64,000 nucleotides of DNA, from NCBI GenBank assembly GCA_028280845.1, contig JANQKZ010000017.1, positions 1-64,000 of the forward strand, given 5' to 3'. Made by a program: the position numbers and the translations under genes. Origin of the DNA: Opitutales bacterium. GTDB lineage: Bacteria > Verrucomicrobiota > Verrucomicrobiia > Opitutales > JABSRG01. The number at the start of each line of letters is the position of its first letter. Within the stretch, counting starts at the first letter, position 1. Below the pieces are notes generated by a model. It was given only the letters and a program-made list of their open reading frames with translations, searched no databases and was not told the origin of the DNA. Shown one piece after another: positions 33,186-42,256 of this stretch.

Positions 33186-34376
33186 TTAGCGCCAGGAGAA
33201 AAAGGGAAAAGACGCTCCCTTGGAAAAGTGAGTGGCCTCAGCGGGTAGTTCCAGGAACCCATCGGTCGGGACAATGCGAGCGTAGTCACCCGAGTTCTTG
33301 ACGGGTCGAGGGATCGCCCCAACCTCAGGAGATAATTGAACGGGTAGGAAACAGGTGAGGGGAAAAGGAAATTCGAAGGCTTCCCCTAGACTGACAGACG
33401 GTGGAGGCTCCGGACGTCGCCCCATTACACCTTCGAGAAAAGGAAACACATAGCGATGGCCCCCCACGAGGGTAGACACGGGATTGCCGGGAAGGCCAAA
33501 CACAACCGGACCTGATGGCCTGGTTCCAAAATAAAAGGGTTTCCCTGGCCGTTGGGCCACCCCATGAAACTTCGTGTCCACCCCGAGCCCGGAGAGAACA
33601 CCGGGGATAAAATCTTTCTCTCCCTTGGATATGCCCCCGCTGATAATGACAATCTCGGACCGGTCCAATACGGTAGCCAGGCCATCGGAGAGACGAGCCT
33701 CGTCATCTGCAAAGTGGTGCAGGGATACTTGCCCCAGTCCCGATCGCTCAATTAAGGCCTGCAGGGCATAGGTGTTGGATCTCCGAAGCTGAAACGGCTC
33801 CGGCCGGTCTCCTACATCGACCAACTCATCGCCCGTCGCCACCAGGGCAACCCGGGGGAGCAGGCTGACCTCCAGTTCGGTCTTTCCATTACTGGCGGCA
33901 ACGGCAATCTCAGGAGAGGTCAGGACTCGCCCGGCTTCCACCAGGACATAGCCTCGTCCAAAATCCGATCCCATCCGGTGAACAAACTGACCGTTCTTCA
34001 CCTCAACCCCGGAATTCAAGTGGATTTGACTATCTTTCTCCTGATAATCTTCCAGTGGAATGATAGTCGAGGTGTTCTCAGGCAGCACAGCCCCCGTCAT
34101 AATGCGAATCGCCGCTTCCGGGTTGTTCAGGACCTGCTTAGGTTCACCCGCGTAGGCAACTCCCTGAAGGGGAAAAGTTCTAATGCCTCGTTGTATCGAT
34201 TCACTGGATACAGCGATCCCATCCATCATAACCCGGTCGAACGGGGGTATGGCTCTGTCCGCCAGGATGGATCGACGGAGGTAGCGTCCCCGGGCAGCGG
34301 CCAGAGGAACCCACTCGGTCTCCGTCAAAAAGCGTTGTTGACTTATGATGGCATCAGCCTGTTGGGAAGTAATCAT
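33186..34376 (-). CDS. moeA: Molybdopterin molybdotransferase MoeA
   Basis: It inserts molybdate into adenylated molybdopterin. The 396-residue protein shows AIPPFDRVMMDGIAV, RIMTGAVLPENTSTIIPLED, the MPT-binding domain with ALVATGDELVDVG and IISGGISKGEKDF, and FGLPGNPVSTLVGGHRYVFPFL. The C-terminal domain IV is present but short. The first gene of a moeA-moaC-ltaE transcript on the minus strand; divergent from moaA, the two starts being about 120 bp apart. Confidence 0.94.
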   Translation of the reverse strand: MITSQQADAIISQQRFLTETEWVPLAAARGRYLRRSILADRAIPPFDRVMMDGIAVSSESIQRGIRTFPLQGVAYAGEPKQVLNNPEAAIRIMTGAVLPENTSTIIPLEDYQEKDSQIHLNSGVEVKNGQFVHRMGSDFGRGYVLVEAGRVLTSPEIAVAASNGKTELEVSLLPRVALVATGDELVDVGDRPEPFQLRRSNTYALQALIERSGLGQVSLHHFADDEARLSDGLATVLDRSEIVIISGGISKGEKDFIPGVLSGLGVDTKFHGVAQRPGKPFYFGTRPSGPVVFGLPGNPVSTLVGGHRYVFPFLEGVMGRRPEPPPSVSLGEAFEFPFPLTCFLPVQLSPEVGAIPRPVKNSGDYARIVPTDGFLELPAEATHFSKGASFPFFSWR

Positions 34377-34494
34377 AAATTAATCAATTTATACACCTGA
34401 GTTCCTAACCCAACCGATTGTCAAGCATGCGGAGTGGTTCATCCTTCGTGGATTGACTTCAAGGGCCCCTTAGCAAGCCTTCCTTAATATCAGG

Positions 34495-35529
34495 ATGTCG
34501 AAACCAAACGATAAGCTCGGACGCCCACTCCACGATCTCAGAATCTCACTGATTGATCAGTGCAACCTTCGGTGCACCTACTGTATGCCCGCTGAAGTAT
34601 TTGGCTCCGACCATACCTTCCTGAAACGCAACCAGTTGCTCACGTTTGACGAATTGGAATCGCTGGTGAGGGTCTTTGTGCGTTGCGGTGCAAGCAAGAT
34701 TCGCCTGACGGGAGGCGAGCCCCTCCTACGGAAAAACGTTCCTGAGCTGGTTGCCCGCTTGAAAGCCCTGGATGGTGTCCAGGATCTGGCCCTGACAACC
34801 AACGCCATCCTACTTCCCAAATTTGCCTTGGGATTAGCCAAGGTCGGATTGGATCGGGTGAATGTAAGCCTGGATGCCCTGGATCGAGCCGTATTTCAAC
34901 AGATGAGCGGGGGCCGGGGGGAAGTTGAAACAGTCGCTGCCGGGATCGAGGCTGCGCTTTCTGCGGGACTGCCTGTCAAGGTCAACATGGTGGTCGAAAA
35001 GGGGGTGAACGAAACCGAGATCCTCCCTATGGCCCAAGCCGCCCGCGAGTGGGGGGTCACCCTGCGGTTTATTGAGTTCATGGATGTGGGCAATGTGAAC
35101 CATTGGGAAGCCGGGAAAGTCTTTCCGGCCAAGGCGATCCTTGAGACCTTGCAGTCCCGGTGGAAGTTGAAACCCGTGGATCCCGCTTATCGGGGAGAAG
35201 TTGCCCGACGCTACCGTTTCCAGGATGGCGGGGGAGAAATTGGGATCATCAGCTCCGTCACCCAACCGTTTTGCCAAGACTGTTCCCGGGCCCGTCTATC
35301 CGCGGACGGTCAACTCTATACCTGTCTATTTGCTTCTACCGGTGTTCCGCTCCGGCCCGCCCTCCGGGGCGAGCCGCCCTTTGGCAGCCAATTAAATGAA
35401 GAAGAACTCTACGGCTGGATCCATGATATCTGGAATCGTAGAGAAGACCGCTACTCCGAACTCAGGAACGAAATTTTGAAGCAGAAAATTCACGCACCCA
35501 AAATTGAAATGAGCTATATCGGAGGTTGA
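34495..35529 (+). CDS. moaA: GTP 3',8-cyclase MoaA
   Basis: A radical-SAM enzyme that cyclises GTP in the first step of molybdenum-cofactor synthesis. The N-terminal cluster motif is CNLRCTYC, followed by RLTGGEPLLRKN. The C-terminal second cluster is CQDCSRARLSADGQLYTC, and the protein ends in Gly-Gly, the conserved activating tail. The 344-residue length is normal. With moaC, moaD, moaE and moeA most of the pathway is encoded here, though moeB and mogA/moaB-type genes were not seen. Confidence 0.96.
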   Translation: MSKPNDKLGRPLHDLRISLIDQCNLRCTYCMPAEVFGSDHTFLKRNQLLTFDELESLVRVFVRCGASKIRLTGGEPLLRKNVPELVARLKALDGVQDLALTTNAILLPKFALGLAKVGLDRVNVSLDALDRAVFQQMSGGRGEVETVAAGIEAALSAGLPVKVNMVVEKGVNETEILPMAQAAREWGVTLRFIEFMDVGNVNHWEAGKVFPAKAILETLQSRWKLKPVDPAYRGEVARRYRFQDGGGEIGIISSVTQPFCQDCSRARLSADGQLYTCLFASTGVPLRPALRGEPPFGSQLNEEELYGWIHDIWNRREDRYSELRNEILKQKIHAPKIEMSYIGG

Positions 35530-35560
35530 TGGATCTCTTTAACGATTATAAAAAGAGGGT

Positions 35561-36301
35561 ATGAGTGTGACGATGATTATCGGCTTGGTCCTGGTCATAG
35601 TGACCGTGGTCTTAGTATTTGTGGGTCGAAAGCAGTGGAAAAAGTATTCCTTAATCAAGAATATACCCACGACCCCGGTGGCAGAATTATTCGAGGGACA
35701 AGCTGAGGTGAAAGGAAACGTAGTCGAGTTAACCGATCAGCTCACCAGCCCACTTTCCCAGAAACCCTGTGTAGCTTTTAAATTTATCGTGGAAGAAGAG
35801 CGAACCCGTCGAGATAAGGATGGCGATACCCGCCGGAGTTGGCACACCGTGGTGAATGACAAGGAGTCCGTCGTCTTCGGAGTCGATGATGGCACGGGCA
35901 TTGCCGCAGTGGATCTGAAAAAGGCTGAACTGATTTTAGATATGGACTCCCGGATGCGCAGCGGCACCTTCAATGATGCACCCGCCCACGTAGAAGGGCT
36001 CTTATCTGAACGTTATGGAAGGAGCACCAAAAGCTGGGTCTTCAATAAGACGATGCGGTATAAGGAATTTGTCCTCGAAGCGGGCGACCCCCTCTACGTC
36101 CTCGGTAATGTAAAGCGACCCACCCCAGATGATGCTCCCATGTTTTACAAAGGGGACATTCCCTTTATTGTAACCGATAAGGGGGAAAAAACGCTCTTGC
36201 GAAATACCATGGCCGCAGCGATGGGGTGTTTTATTGCGGCCGTAGCTGTCCTCGCCGTGGCAATCTATCTGATCCAACAGGCTATGACGGCCACTCCGTA
36301 G
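35561..36301 (+). CDS. Membrane protein with GIDE/MUL1-like domain
   Basis: A 246-residue protein with a helix at each end (residues about 5-22 and 215-240). The soluble centre has the pattern of the GIDE (BAM) domain of mitochondrial ubiquitin ligase MUL1 and its prokaryotic relatives: GQAEVKGNVVELTDQLTSPLS, PCVAFKFIVEEE, WHTVVNDKESVVFGVDDGTGIAAVD, and FVLEAGDPLYVLGNV. There is no RING domain, so it is not a ubiquitin ligase; bacterial members are of unknown function. It follows moaA by 31 bp and may be cotranscribed. Confidence 0.65.
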   Translation: MSVTMIIGLVLVIVTVVLVFVGRKQWKKYSLIKNIPTTPVAELFEGQAEVKGNVVELTDQLTSPLSQKPCVAFKFIVEEERTRRDKDGDTRRSWHTVVNDKESVVFGVDDGTGIAAVDLKKAELILDMDSRMRSGTFNDAPAHVEGLLSERYGRSTKSWVFNKTMRYKEFVLEAGDPLYVLGNVKRPTPDDAPMFYKGDIPFIVTDKGEKTLLRNTMAAAMGCFIAAVAVLAVAIYLIQQAMTATP

Positions 36302-36455
36302 GATCCGCGCTTGAAAAGTCTAGAACCGGCAGCATAACACGCCAATCAGTCACTAGTATTCGCGTCAGTTCTCCTTTTCATTTGTAGGGGCTTTGCTTTC
36401 CTCTTCGCCAAGGCTTCGGAGGATACAATGCGAAGGCCCATTCCCAAGCAAAGGA
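36302..36455. other. Intergenic spacer
   Basis: No gene is seen. GTAGGATCCGCGCTTG, overlapping the stop of the preceding gene (36298-36313), is a variant of the motif at 6680 and 26847. Confidence 0.4.
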
Positions 36456-37727
36456 TCAGGATTCGCTGCGGCCTACTCGCCCACCCAGGCTCTCCAGATC
36501 CGCTCCCGATGGTTGCTGAAAGAGGCGTAAGCCAAATTCTGGTAACACGGCAATCAGATGGTCGAAAATATCCGCCTGGATCCCTTCGTAGGTGGCCCAG
36601 GCAGTATCATTGGTGAAGCAATAGATTTCGATGGGTAATCCGTGCTCATTGGGCTGCCGCTGGCGGACTAACAAGGTAAAGTCCTGGTGAATCGAAGGGT
36701 GATTCCGGAGGTAACTGACACAATAGGCGCGAAAGGTGCCGATATTGGTCAAGACCCGACCATCTACTTTGAGATTGGCTCCTTCCTCCAGCATTTCGTT
36801 GTGGGCTTTAATTTCCGCCTCTTTCTGCTCCATATACTCCCGGAGGAAGCGATACCCCTTAAAGGCTTCTATGATTTCCGGAATCAGGTACTGGACGGAC
36901 CGGGTATCAATAAACAGAGAGCGCTTGATCCGGCGTCCGCCAACAGCCGACATATTTCTCCAATTCTTAAAGGAGTCCTGGATGAGGGCGTAGGCCGGTA
37001 TGGATGTGATCGTCTTATCCCAGTTCTGGACGAGGACAGTGGTCAGGGTGACGTCGACCACATCGCCATCGGCACCGTATTTCGGCATTTCAATCCAGTC
37101 CCCCGGACGAACCAGATTGTTGGCGGCAAGCTGTATCCCCGCCACAAATCCGAGGATGGCCTCCCGGAATACCAGGAGCAACACAGCTGTCATCGCGCCC
37201 AGGCCGGAGAATAAATAAAGCGGGGACTCTCCGATGACTTCTGCAATCACCAGGATGACACCCACCATGACCGAGATCAGCTTAATCGCCTGGACGATGC
37301 CTTTCACCGGGAGATTCTTCGAAGATGGATGCCGAAGGAACACCGCATGCCCAAAGTCCAGGATGGCGTGAAAAATCAGGATGATCGTGATGATCACATA
37401 GATCGTCAGGAACTGCTGGATGAAGACACGCAGCCCGTCCAGCTCCACCGAGCCAAAAAGAATGGGTTCAAGCAGAGAGATGACCACCACCGGAGACAGG
37501 TGGGCCAATCGGGGCACAATCCGCGTATCAAAAATTAAGTCATCCCACTGGTTTTTGGTGCGCTCGACCCACACCCGCAAGATGCGATTGACGATCGTTT
37601 TGGCTACCCAATGGGCAATAAAGCCAATCAAAAGCAGGATCAGAACTGAGATGAATCCTAAAACCACGGTGGCGGTTTCCGACTCCAGTCCCATGGAGTC
37701 TAACCAGTTTTGCAAGAGGAGGATCAT
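36456..37727 (-). CDS. ybdG: YbdG-type miniconductance mechanosensitive channel
   Basis: A 423-residue MscS-superfamily protein with five predicted membrane helices. The pore helix and beta domain match the YbdG branch: LGAMTAVLLLVFREAILGFVAGIQLAANNLVRPGDWIEMPKYGADGDVVDVTLTTVLVQNWDKTITSIPAYALI, then FKNWRNMSAVGGRRIKRSLFID. YbdG proteins respond to mild osmotic stress. It is the third MscS-like gene in the window but is only distantly related to the tandem pair at 19-21 kb. It follows the membrane protein gene at 37737-38627 by 9 bp, so the two are probably one operon. Confidence 0.92.
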   Translation of the reverse strand: MILLLQNWLDSMGLESETATVVLGFISVLILLLIGFIAHWVAKTIVNRILRVWVERTKNQWDDLIFDTRIVPRLAHLSPVVVISLLEPILFGSVELDGLRVFIQQFLTIYVIITIILIFHAILDFGHAVFLRHPSSKNLPVKGIVQAIKLISVMVGVILVIAEVIGESPLYLFSGLGAMTAVLLLVFREAILGFVAGIQLAANNLVRPGDWIEMPKYGADGDVVDVTLTTVLVQNWDKTITSIPAYALIQDSFKNWRNMSAVGGRRIKRSLFIDTRSVQYLIPEIIEAFKGYRFLREYMEQKEAEIKAHNEMLEEGANLKVDGRVLTNIGTFRAYCVSYLRNHPSIHQDFTLLVRQRQPNEHGLPIEIYCFTNDTAWATYEGIQADIFDHLIAVLPEFGLRLFQQPSGADLESLGGRVGRSES

Positions 37728-37736
37728 GAATGCATT

Positions 37737-38627
37737 TTAAGCTTTAGGGTTTACGGGAATGCCCAGGTAATTCAGTAACCATATCTCTTTCCATACTCGA
37801 TAGCGGCCGGCCGAGGTGATTTTTCCATGCTCCTCGTGCATGTAGCGGGGAGTCAGGAAACCGAGGTCCGTATTGATCTTCTCAAGGACACGTTGCTGGT
37901 CATTTAAATCTTCTAAAGGGTCCAGGTCCTGATCCCATGGAATAACGCTATCCGGAGACTGTTCGATGCGTCGCTGATGCAATTTCAACAAGCTTTTCGG
38001 GCTTCGAACCAAGGGGCGTCTCAAAATATTCCACGCTTCTGGGTAAAACCCGCCAAAGGGAATAAACACATTATCCGTAACGATCCGTCGATCTGCTGCA
38101 CCTGCCGATGAAAAGACGTAACAAGCGGACAAATTCGTTTTTCGCTGGGGGATGAACAACACCTGAAGCCGGATGGTTTTGGTATCGTTTTCATAGATCG
38201 AACTCCGTAACTCCATCTGCTCAAACAACACCGTTTTAATCGACTCCTGCTTGCGAAACCCCTCCGAGCGCAACCACTCCCTGACTTTCAGATACCGGGC
38301 CTGGGCCGGCCATTCGTCCCCCTCCTCATTCTTGGAGAACCGCGGAAATAAGGGGACCTCGCTATGACTGAGCGCATTGATCGCGATCCAGTTATAAACC
38401 GTTTCCAAGAGGAACCAGGTTAAGAAAGCAATCAGGGCAATTGACCAGAAAGGACGGGTCGACCATCCCGCTTCCTGAACAATAAACGCTATAGCTAAAG
38501 AAAACAGAATCCACCGCAACCAGCGATTGATGATCCCGATAATGGGTGAACCCCGCTCCACGTGGGCAAACCCCAAGGCAATAGAGATGACCGCTAAAGC
38601 AGTGATCAAGATACCGGGCCAAGTCAT
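37737..38627 (-). CDS. Hypothetical membrane protein upstream of ybdG-like gene
   Basis: A 296-residue protein with about three N-terminal transmembrane helices (residues about 5-21, 35-52 and 60-80) and a 200-residue cytoplasmic domain without a motif I recognise (VREWLRSEGFRKQ, LRLQVLFIPQRKTNLSACYVFSS, YRVWKEIWLLNYLGIPVNP). It sits 9 bp upstream of the mechanosensitive channel gene on the same strand, suggesting an envelope-related role. No function is proposed. Confidence 0.65.
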   Translation of the reverse strand: MTWPGILITALAVISIALGFAHVERGSPIIGIINRWLRWILFSLAIAFIVQEAGWSTRPFWSIALIAFLTWFLLETVYNWIAINALSHSEVPLFPRFSKNEEGDEWPAQARYLKVREWLRSEGFRKQESIKTVLFEQMELRSSIYENDTKTIRLQVLFIPQRKTNLSACYVFSSAGAADRRIVTDNVFIPFGGFYPEAWNILRRPLVRSPKSLLKLHQRRIEQSPDSVIPWDQDLDPLEDLNDQQRVLEKINTDLGFLTPRYMHEEHGKITSAGRYRVWKEIWLLNYLGIPVNPKA

Positions 38628-38714
38628 GGATTCTATGGTGAAAGGAGATCAGGACAGGGTAAGGGCCCCATAACAGGTAGAGGAGCGTTTTTGGACTCCT
38701 TAAGTGACCATCCG

Positions 38715-39845
38715 TCAGTTTAGACGGAGCGGCATGATGACGCAGAGAAAGCTGTCCAGGGTTTTAAAGATTCCGGGGCTTAACTCGTCTTTGAACTCAA
38801 AGTACATCTCATCCTTGTCCAAGGCTTTCAATGGCTCCATGAGGAAGGTCGGATTAAAGGCCACGGATACTTCCGGACCTTCATGGGCAATCGCAAGGGA
38901 CTCGTGAGATTCTCCATACTCCGGGCTGGATCCGGAAATTTCCAGCAGATTACTCGATACCTTAATCTTTACGGAGTTATTTTTATCCGAAGTAACCAGG
39001 GCAGCTCGGCGGACACTGTCGAGCATGAGCTCGCGCTCGACCTTGATTCGGTGCTCGGTTTCTTTTGGTATGACCTGTCGGTAATTCGGGTAATTGCCCT
39101 CCACCACTTTGGATACGAGGTAGATACTCTCCACCAGGCCTTGGCCGGCACTCTCTTCCCCTACGGCAATTTCAAAGGCAACCTGGCGCTCATTGAAGGC
39201 AATTTTCAAGGCTTCCCCTTTGCCTACGAGACGTTCCAGTTCGGCGACCGTCTTGGCGGGTAAGATCAGACTGCCGGCGTTTTCTTCGGTCACTTCCAGC
39301 TCCTTGTTGATCAAAGCCAGTCGACGGCCATCGGTGGCAACCAACGTCAGCTTGTCTTCGGCAAAATTGAAATAGACGCCATTCAGGATGTAGCGATTTT
39401 CATCCGAACTTTGAGCGTAGGATACGCTCTTTAACATCTTGACCAGCTCATCTTGAGGCAGGTGGAACACATGCTGATCGGAAAAAGTCGGCAACGGAGG
39501 AAATTCTTCCTGGCTGATGCCCATTATCCGGAAAATGGATCCGCCAGAAGTAATCTTTGCCTGGTGGCTGGGGGTAGATTCTACAAAGACTTCTAACTGA
39601 GGAAGTTCCCTCACGATCGTGGCCAGCTTCCTCACGGGCAGTGTAAGGGCTCCATCCTCTTCCACTTCCGCCTTGATGATACAGCGGATTCCCATGTCGA
39701 GATTGGTTGTGGTTAACGCGATCTGTCCTTCACTGGCTTCGATCAACACATTGCTCAGGATTGGCATCGTAGCCCGGGTACCAACCACGTTAAGCACTTG
39801 CTGCAGACCGTTACTAAAATGATCACGATTTATTTTGAACTTCAT
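38715..39845 (-). CDS. dnaN: DNA polymerase III beta subunit (sliding clamp)
   Basis: The ring-shaped processivity clamp. The 376-residue protein has three similar domains; characteristic stretches are [57 protein letters not shown] and the C-terminal [11 protein letters not shown]. Length and start ([21 protein letters not shown]) are standard. It is not next to dnaA or recF here, and its neighbours are pssA and a hypothetical gene, so the classic origin cluster is broken up in this organism or in this segment. Confidence 0.97.
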   Translation of the reverse strand: MKFKINRDHFSNGLQQVLNVVGTRATMPILSNVLIEASEGQIALTTTNLDMGIRCIIKAEVEEDGALTLPVRKLATIVRELPQLEVFVESTPSHQAKITSGGSIFRIMGISQEEFPPLPTFSDQHVFHLPQDELVKMLKSVSYAQSSDENRYILNGVYFNFAEDKLTLVATDGRRLALINKELEVTEENAGSLILPAKTVAELERLVGKGEALKIAFNERQVAFEIAVGEESAGQGLVESIYLVSKVVEGNYPNYRQVIPKETEHRIKVERELMLDSVRRAALVTSDKNNSVKIKVSSNLLEISGSSPEYGESHESLAIAHEGPEVSVAFNPTFLMEPLKALDKDEMYFEFKDELSPGIFKTLDSFLCVIMPLRLN

Positions 39846-40077
39846 AGATGCGCTGAGTTTGGAAGAGGGAGCAACTTACTGGCAATGATATTGTATTTAT
39901 ATAATATTTTTAAGTAAAAAAAGATGTATTAGTAAGTCCTGTCATTAATTGGAATAACTCCAGAACTCCTTAAATTTTAGGTGCTTAAGCCAGGTTTAGG
40001 CCCCTAGTAATTTGGGTGCAGAAAAGAGTAAATTGCTAAGCTCTTAGTAACTTTCCACTTATTCCCAAGTTATTCTG
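39846..40077. promoter_or_regulatory. AT-rich leader of dnaN
   Basis: These 232 bp are markedly more AT-rich than the surroundings, with several TATAAT-like words near 39890-39910. TTAGTAA or CTAGTAA occurs three times (39929, 40004, 40044) in the same orientation. No consensus DnaA box (TTATCCACA) is present. It most likely carries the dnaN promoter. Confidence 0.5.
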
Positions 40078-40932
40078 TTACTGATCTGTCACATTTACCG
40101 ATCCCTCTGTAGCTCGGCTTTGCAGGAGGGGATGCGACTTAATGTGACGAATAAGACCAAAAAAAATGTAGGACATGAACAGCAGGAGCAGGCCGATTTC
40201 TTTGAGGATGACCAGCAATCCAATAAGACTGACTCCTCCAATAAACCATCCAAACCGTAGCTGGGTATGCCAATCGATGTGCTTAAAACTGGGAAAGCGC
40301 ACGCTGCTAACCATCAGGTAGGCTATCAGAACCATAAAGACCGGTAGAAGGAGGCGAACCCAGTCCCGCAGGTTGTACTCAATCATCACGAGCACGATGG
40401 AGGCAATCGTCCCTGCGGCCGCGGGCACAGGGAGGCCTAAAAAATCCGTCGTGCGAGCCAGCTTTTCGGCGGGTGGTAGCATGGGGTGTGTTAACACATT
40501 AAATCGGGCAAGACGGACCGCAGCACAAAGCAGGTAGAGAAAGCCGATTAGCCAACCAATCTGGCGGAAAAAGGGAAAGGCCTCGGTTGAGGACAGGATG
40601 AGAAAAAACACCATGAGAGCAGGCACGACCCCGAAGGATACTACATCCGCTAAGGAATCAAACTCCGCCCCGAAGAGCGATTCTTTTCCCCCAAGCCGGG
40701 CGACTCGCCCGTCAAGGCCATCACAAATGACAGCTATAATTAAGAAGAGGACCGCTTCTTTATACAGGCCTGCAGCGGCTTCTTCTGCTCCTGGAATATT
40801 TGCCTGGATGCACCGAATGGCGGCTAGAAATCCAAAAAACAGGTTACCCGCGGTAAAAAAATTCGGGAGGAGATATATCCGGCTGGCTTCTACGGCATCC
40901 TGGAAATGCCGATCACTAGGATCTGGAGGCAT
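40078..40932 (-). CDS. pssA: CDP-diacylglycerol-serine O-phosphatidyltransferase
   Basis: An integral membrane enzyme that makes phosphatidylserine, the precursor of phosphatidylethanolamine. The CDP-alcohol phosphotransferase signature is seen as DGLDGRVARLGGKESLFGAEFDSLADVVSFGV with all acidic residues. About seven or eight hydrophobic helices follow the N-terminal ~20 residues. The ATG at 40932 gives 284 residues; the longer upstream frame overlaps the next gene and has no membrane or family character. The RelE-like gene ends only 7 nt upstream, so the two are translationally linked. Confidence 0.93.
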   Translation of the reverse strand: MPPDPSDRHFQDAVEASRIYLLPNFFTAGNLFFGFLAAIRCIQANIPGAEEAAAGLYKEAVLFLIIAVICDGLDGRVARLGGKESLFGAEFDSLADVVSFGVVPALMVFFLILSSTEAFPFFRQIGWLIGFLYLLCAAVRLARFNVLTHPMLPPAEKLARTTDFLGLPVPAAAGTIASIVLVMIEYNLRDWVRLLLPVFMVLIAYLMVSSVRFPSFKHIDWHTQLRFGWFIGGVSLIGLLVILKEIGLLLLFMSYIFFGLIRHIKSHPLLQSRATEGSVNVTDQ

Positions 40933-40939
40933 GAAGGGG

Positions 40940-41299
40940 CTATTTTTCTTTGCCGAGGCTTTCGAGGTATTTCCAGAAGGTTTGTTTTTCCTCGAGTAGG
41001 GTTTCCTCGTTGACCGGCATCCCATTGCGGAAGGCGAGATCGGCCATCGTATTCTGATGTAGGATATAATGGCTGTAGAGTGTCTCTTCGTCCTTCTGCT
41101 CAAAATATACGCGGTGTTCGCCTGCCCGAATACGATAATAGGTCTTCCCGTCCCGGTTAAATGCGCCCAGGTGGTCCTTGGGCTGCTTCAGGTCGGCTGG
41201 GGTCAGTTTCGTGATTTCCTCAACCAGACTCATTTGGTGGAGTGTATCGAGCGCGTTAAGTTCACGCATACTTTGATCACTAAAGGTAACCTGGAACAT
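40940..41299 (-). CDS. Orphan RelE/ParE-like protein
   Basis: A 119-residue protein. The first 85 residues match the RelE/ParE toxin fold: FQVTFSDQSMRELNAL at the start, then KLTPADLKQPKDHLGAFNRDGKTYYRIRAGEHRVYFEQKDEETLYSHYILHQNTM, with the Arg-rich strand of active toxins. A helical tail of about 30 charged residues (LEEKQTFWKYLESLGKEK) follows, unusual for toxins. No antitoxin gene is adjacent. It ends 7 nt before pssA, a phospholipid-synthesis gene, which suggests recruitment to a housekeeping role. Toxicity is not implied by the sequence alone. Confidence 0.75.
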   Translation of the reverse strand: MFQVTFSDQSMRELNALDTLHQMSLVEEITKLTPADLKQPKDHLGAFNRDGKTYYRIRAGEHRVYFEQKDEETLYSHYILHQNTMADLAFRNGMPVNEETLLEEKQTFWKYLESLGKEK

Positions 41300-41520
41300 A
41301 TAAGCGGATTATCCGTGCTGGGGATGGATACAGAAAGTGTTATTACGCAGGGCTATCATTGTTTTCAGGCCGATTGATATCCAAGTCGATCACAAAAACA
41401 GATTCAAAACATCAGCTTGTCTGAAACTATTGGGATCTTTGCCGGGTTCAACTCCAATGTAAACGACGCTTAATGCGCCCACCATCTGAACCAAATTTTA
41501 CAAATTAACCCATTACACCC

Positions 41521-42174
41521 ATGAATAAGACCCTCATCGCATGCATCATTACGATCCTCTTGACGATCGGATCCGCATTTGCCCAAGACACAGACACCAC
41601 GAATCCTGCCGGAAAAGGTAAGAAGTGGGAACAAAACCGCCAGGCCTTCCTCGACCAGTTCGATACGGACGGAGACGGCACCATTTCTGAAACCGAGCGT
41701 GAAGCTGCCCGCACCTACATGGCTGAAAACGGCCGTCCCGGTGGCCGTGGCCAAGGCCAACAAGGCCGACGCGGGCCAACCGCAGAGCAACGCCAGCAAA
41801 TTATGGAGCGCTTCGACACCGATGGTGATGGCCAGCTTAATGAAACTGAGCGCGCCGCCGCTCGTGAGGCCATGCAAGGCCGCGGGGGCCAAGGCCGTGG
41901 AGGGCCTTCCGCAGAGCAGCGCACCAGGATTCTGGAGCAGTATGATACTGATGGCGACGGCCAGTTGAATGAAACCGAACGTGCCGCCGCCCGTGAGGCC
42001 ATGCAAGGCCAGGGCCGTGGTGGCCAAGGCCAACAAGGCCGCCGTGGACCAACCGCCGAACAACGCCAGCAAATTATGGAGCGCTTCGACACCGATGGTG
42101 ATGGCCAGCTTAATGAAACTGAGCGCGCCGCCGCCCGGGCTGAGATGCAAAAGCGTCGCGGCGGAGGTGAGTAA
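41521..42174 (+). CDS. Secreted EF-hand repeat protein
   Basis: A 217-residue exported protein (signal peptide ending AFAQD) with four EF-hand calcium loops of the form DTDGDGxxxxxE starting near D48, D99, D142 and D190. Loops are joined by Gly/Arg/Gln-rich linkers. Units two and four are nearly identical at the DNA level, 273 bp apart, so the gene grew by recent internal duplication. Only the first helix of each hand is well conserved (EQRQQIMERF). Probable role: calcium binding in the periplasm or at the surface. A terminator lies after it. It is free-standing, and the gene upstream is divergent. Confidence 0.85.
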   Translation: MNKTLIACIITILLTIGSAFAQDTDTTNPAGKGKKWEQNRQAFLDQFDTDGDGTISETEREAARTYMAENGRPGGRGQGQQGRRGPTAEQRQQIMERFDTDGDGQLNETERAAAREAMQGRGGQGRGGPSAEQRTRILEQYDTDGDGQLNETERAAAREAMQGQGRGGQGQQGRRGPTAEQRQQIMERFDTDGDGQLNETERAAARAEMQKRRGGGE

Positions 42175-42256
42175 ATTTTACCGAACCCGTTAATGGTTCC
42201 CCAACACTGTCGATAACTCTATTGCAGCACGTATCTGCGAGTTTCATAGTGTGATA

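Noticed and set aside
39846-40077. Chromosome origin upstream of dnaN
   Set aside because: No consensus DnaA boxes and no dnaA, recF or gyrB nearby; kept only as an AT-rich promoter region with repeated words.
40940-41299. Classical toxin-antitoxin pair
   Set aside because: A RelE-like protein is present, but no small antitoxin frame lies beside it; its neighbour is pssA.
41470-42150. 226-residue minus-strand frame opposite the EF-hand gene
   Set aside because: It is a shadow of the repetitive GC-rich plus-strand gene, which has a signal peptide and conserved calcium loops.
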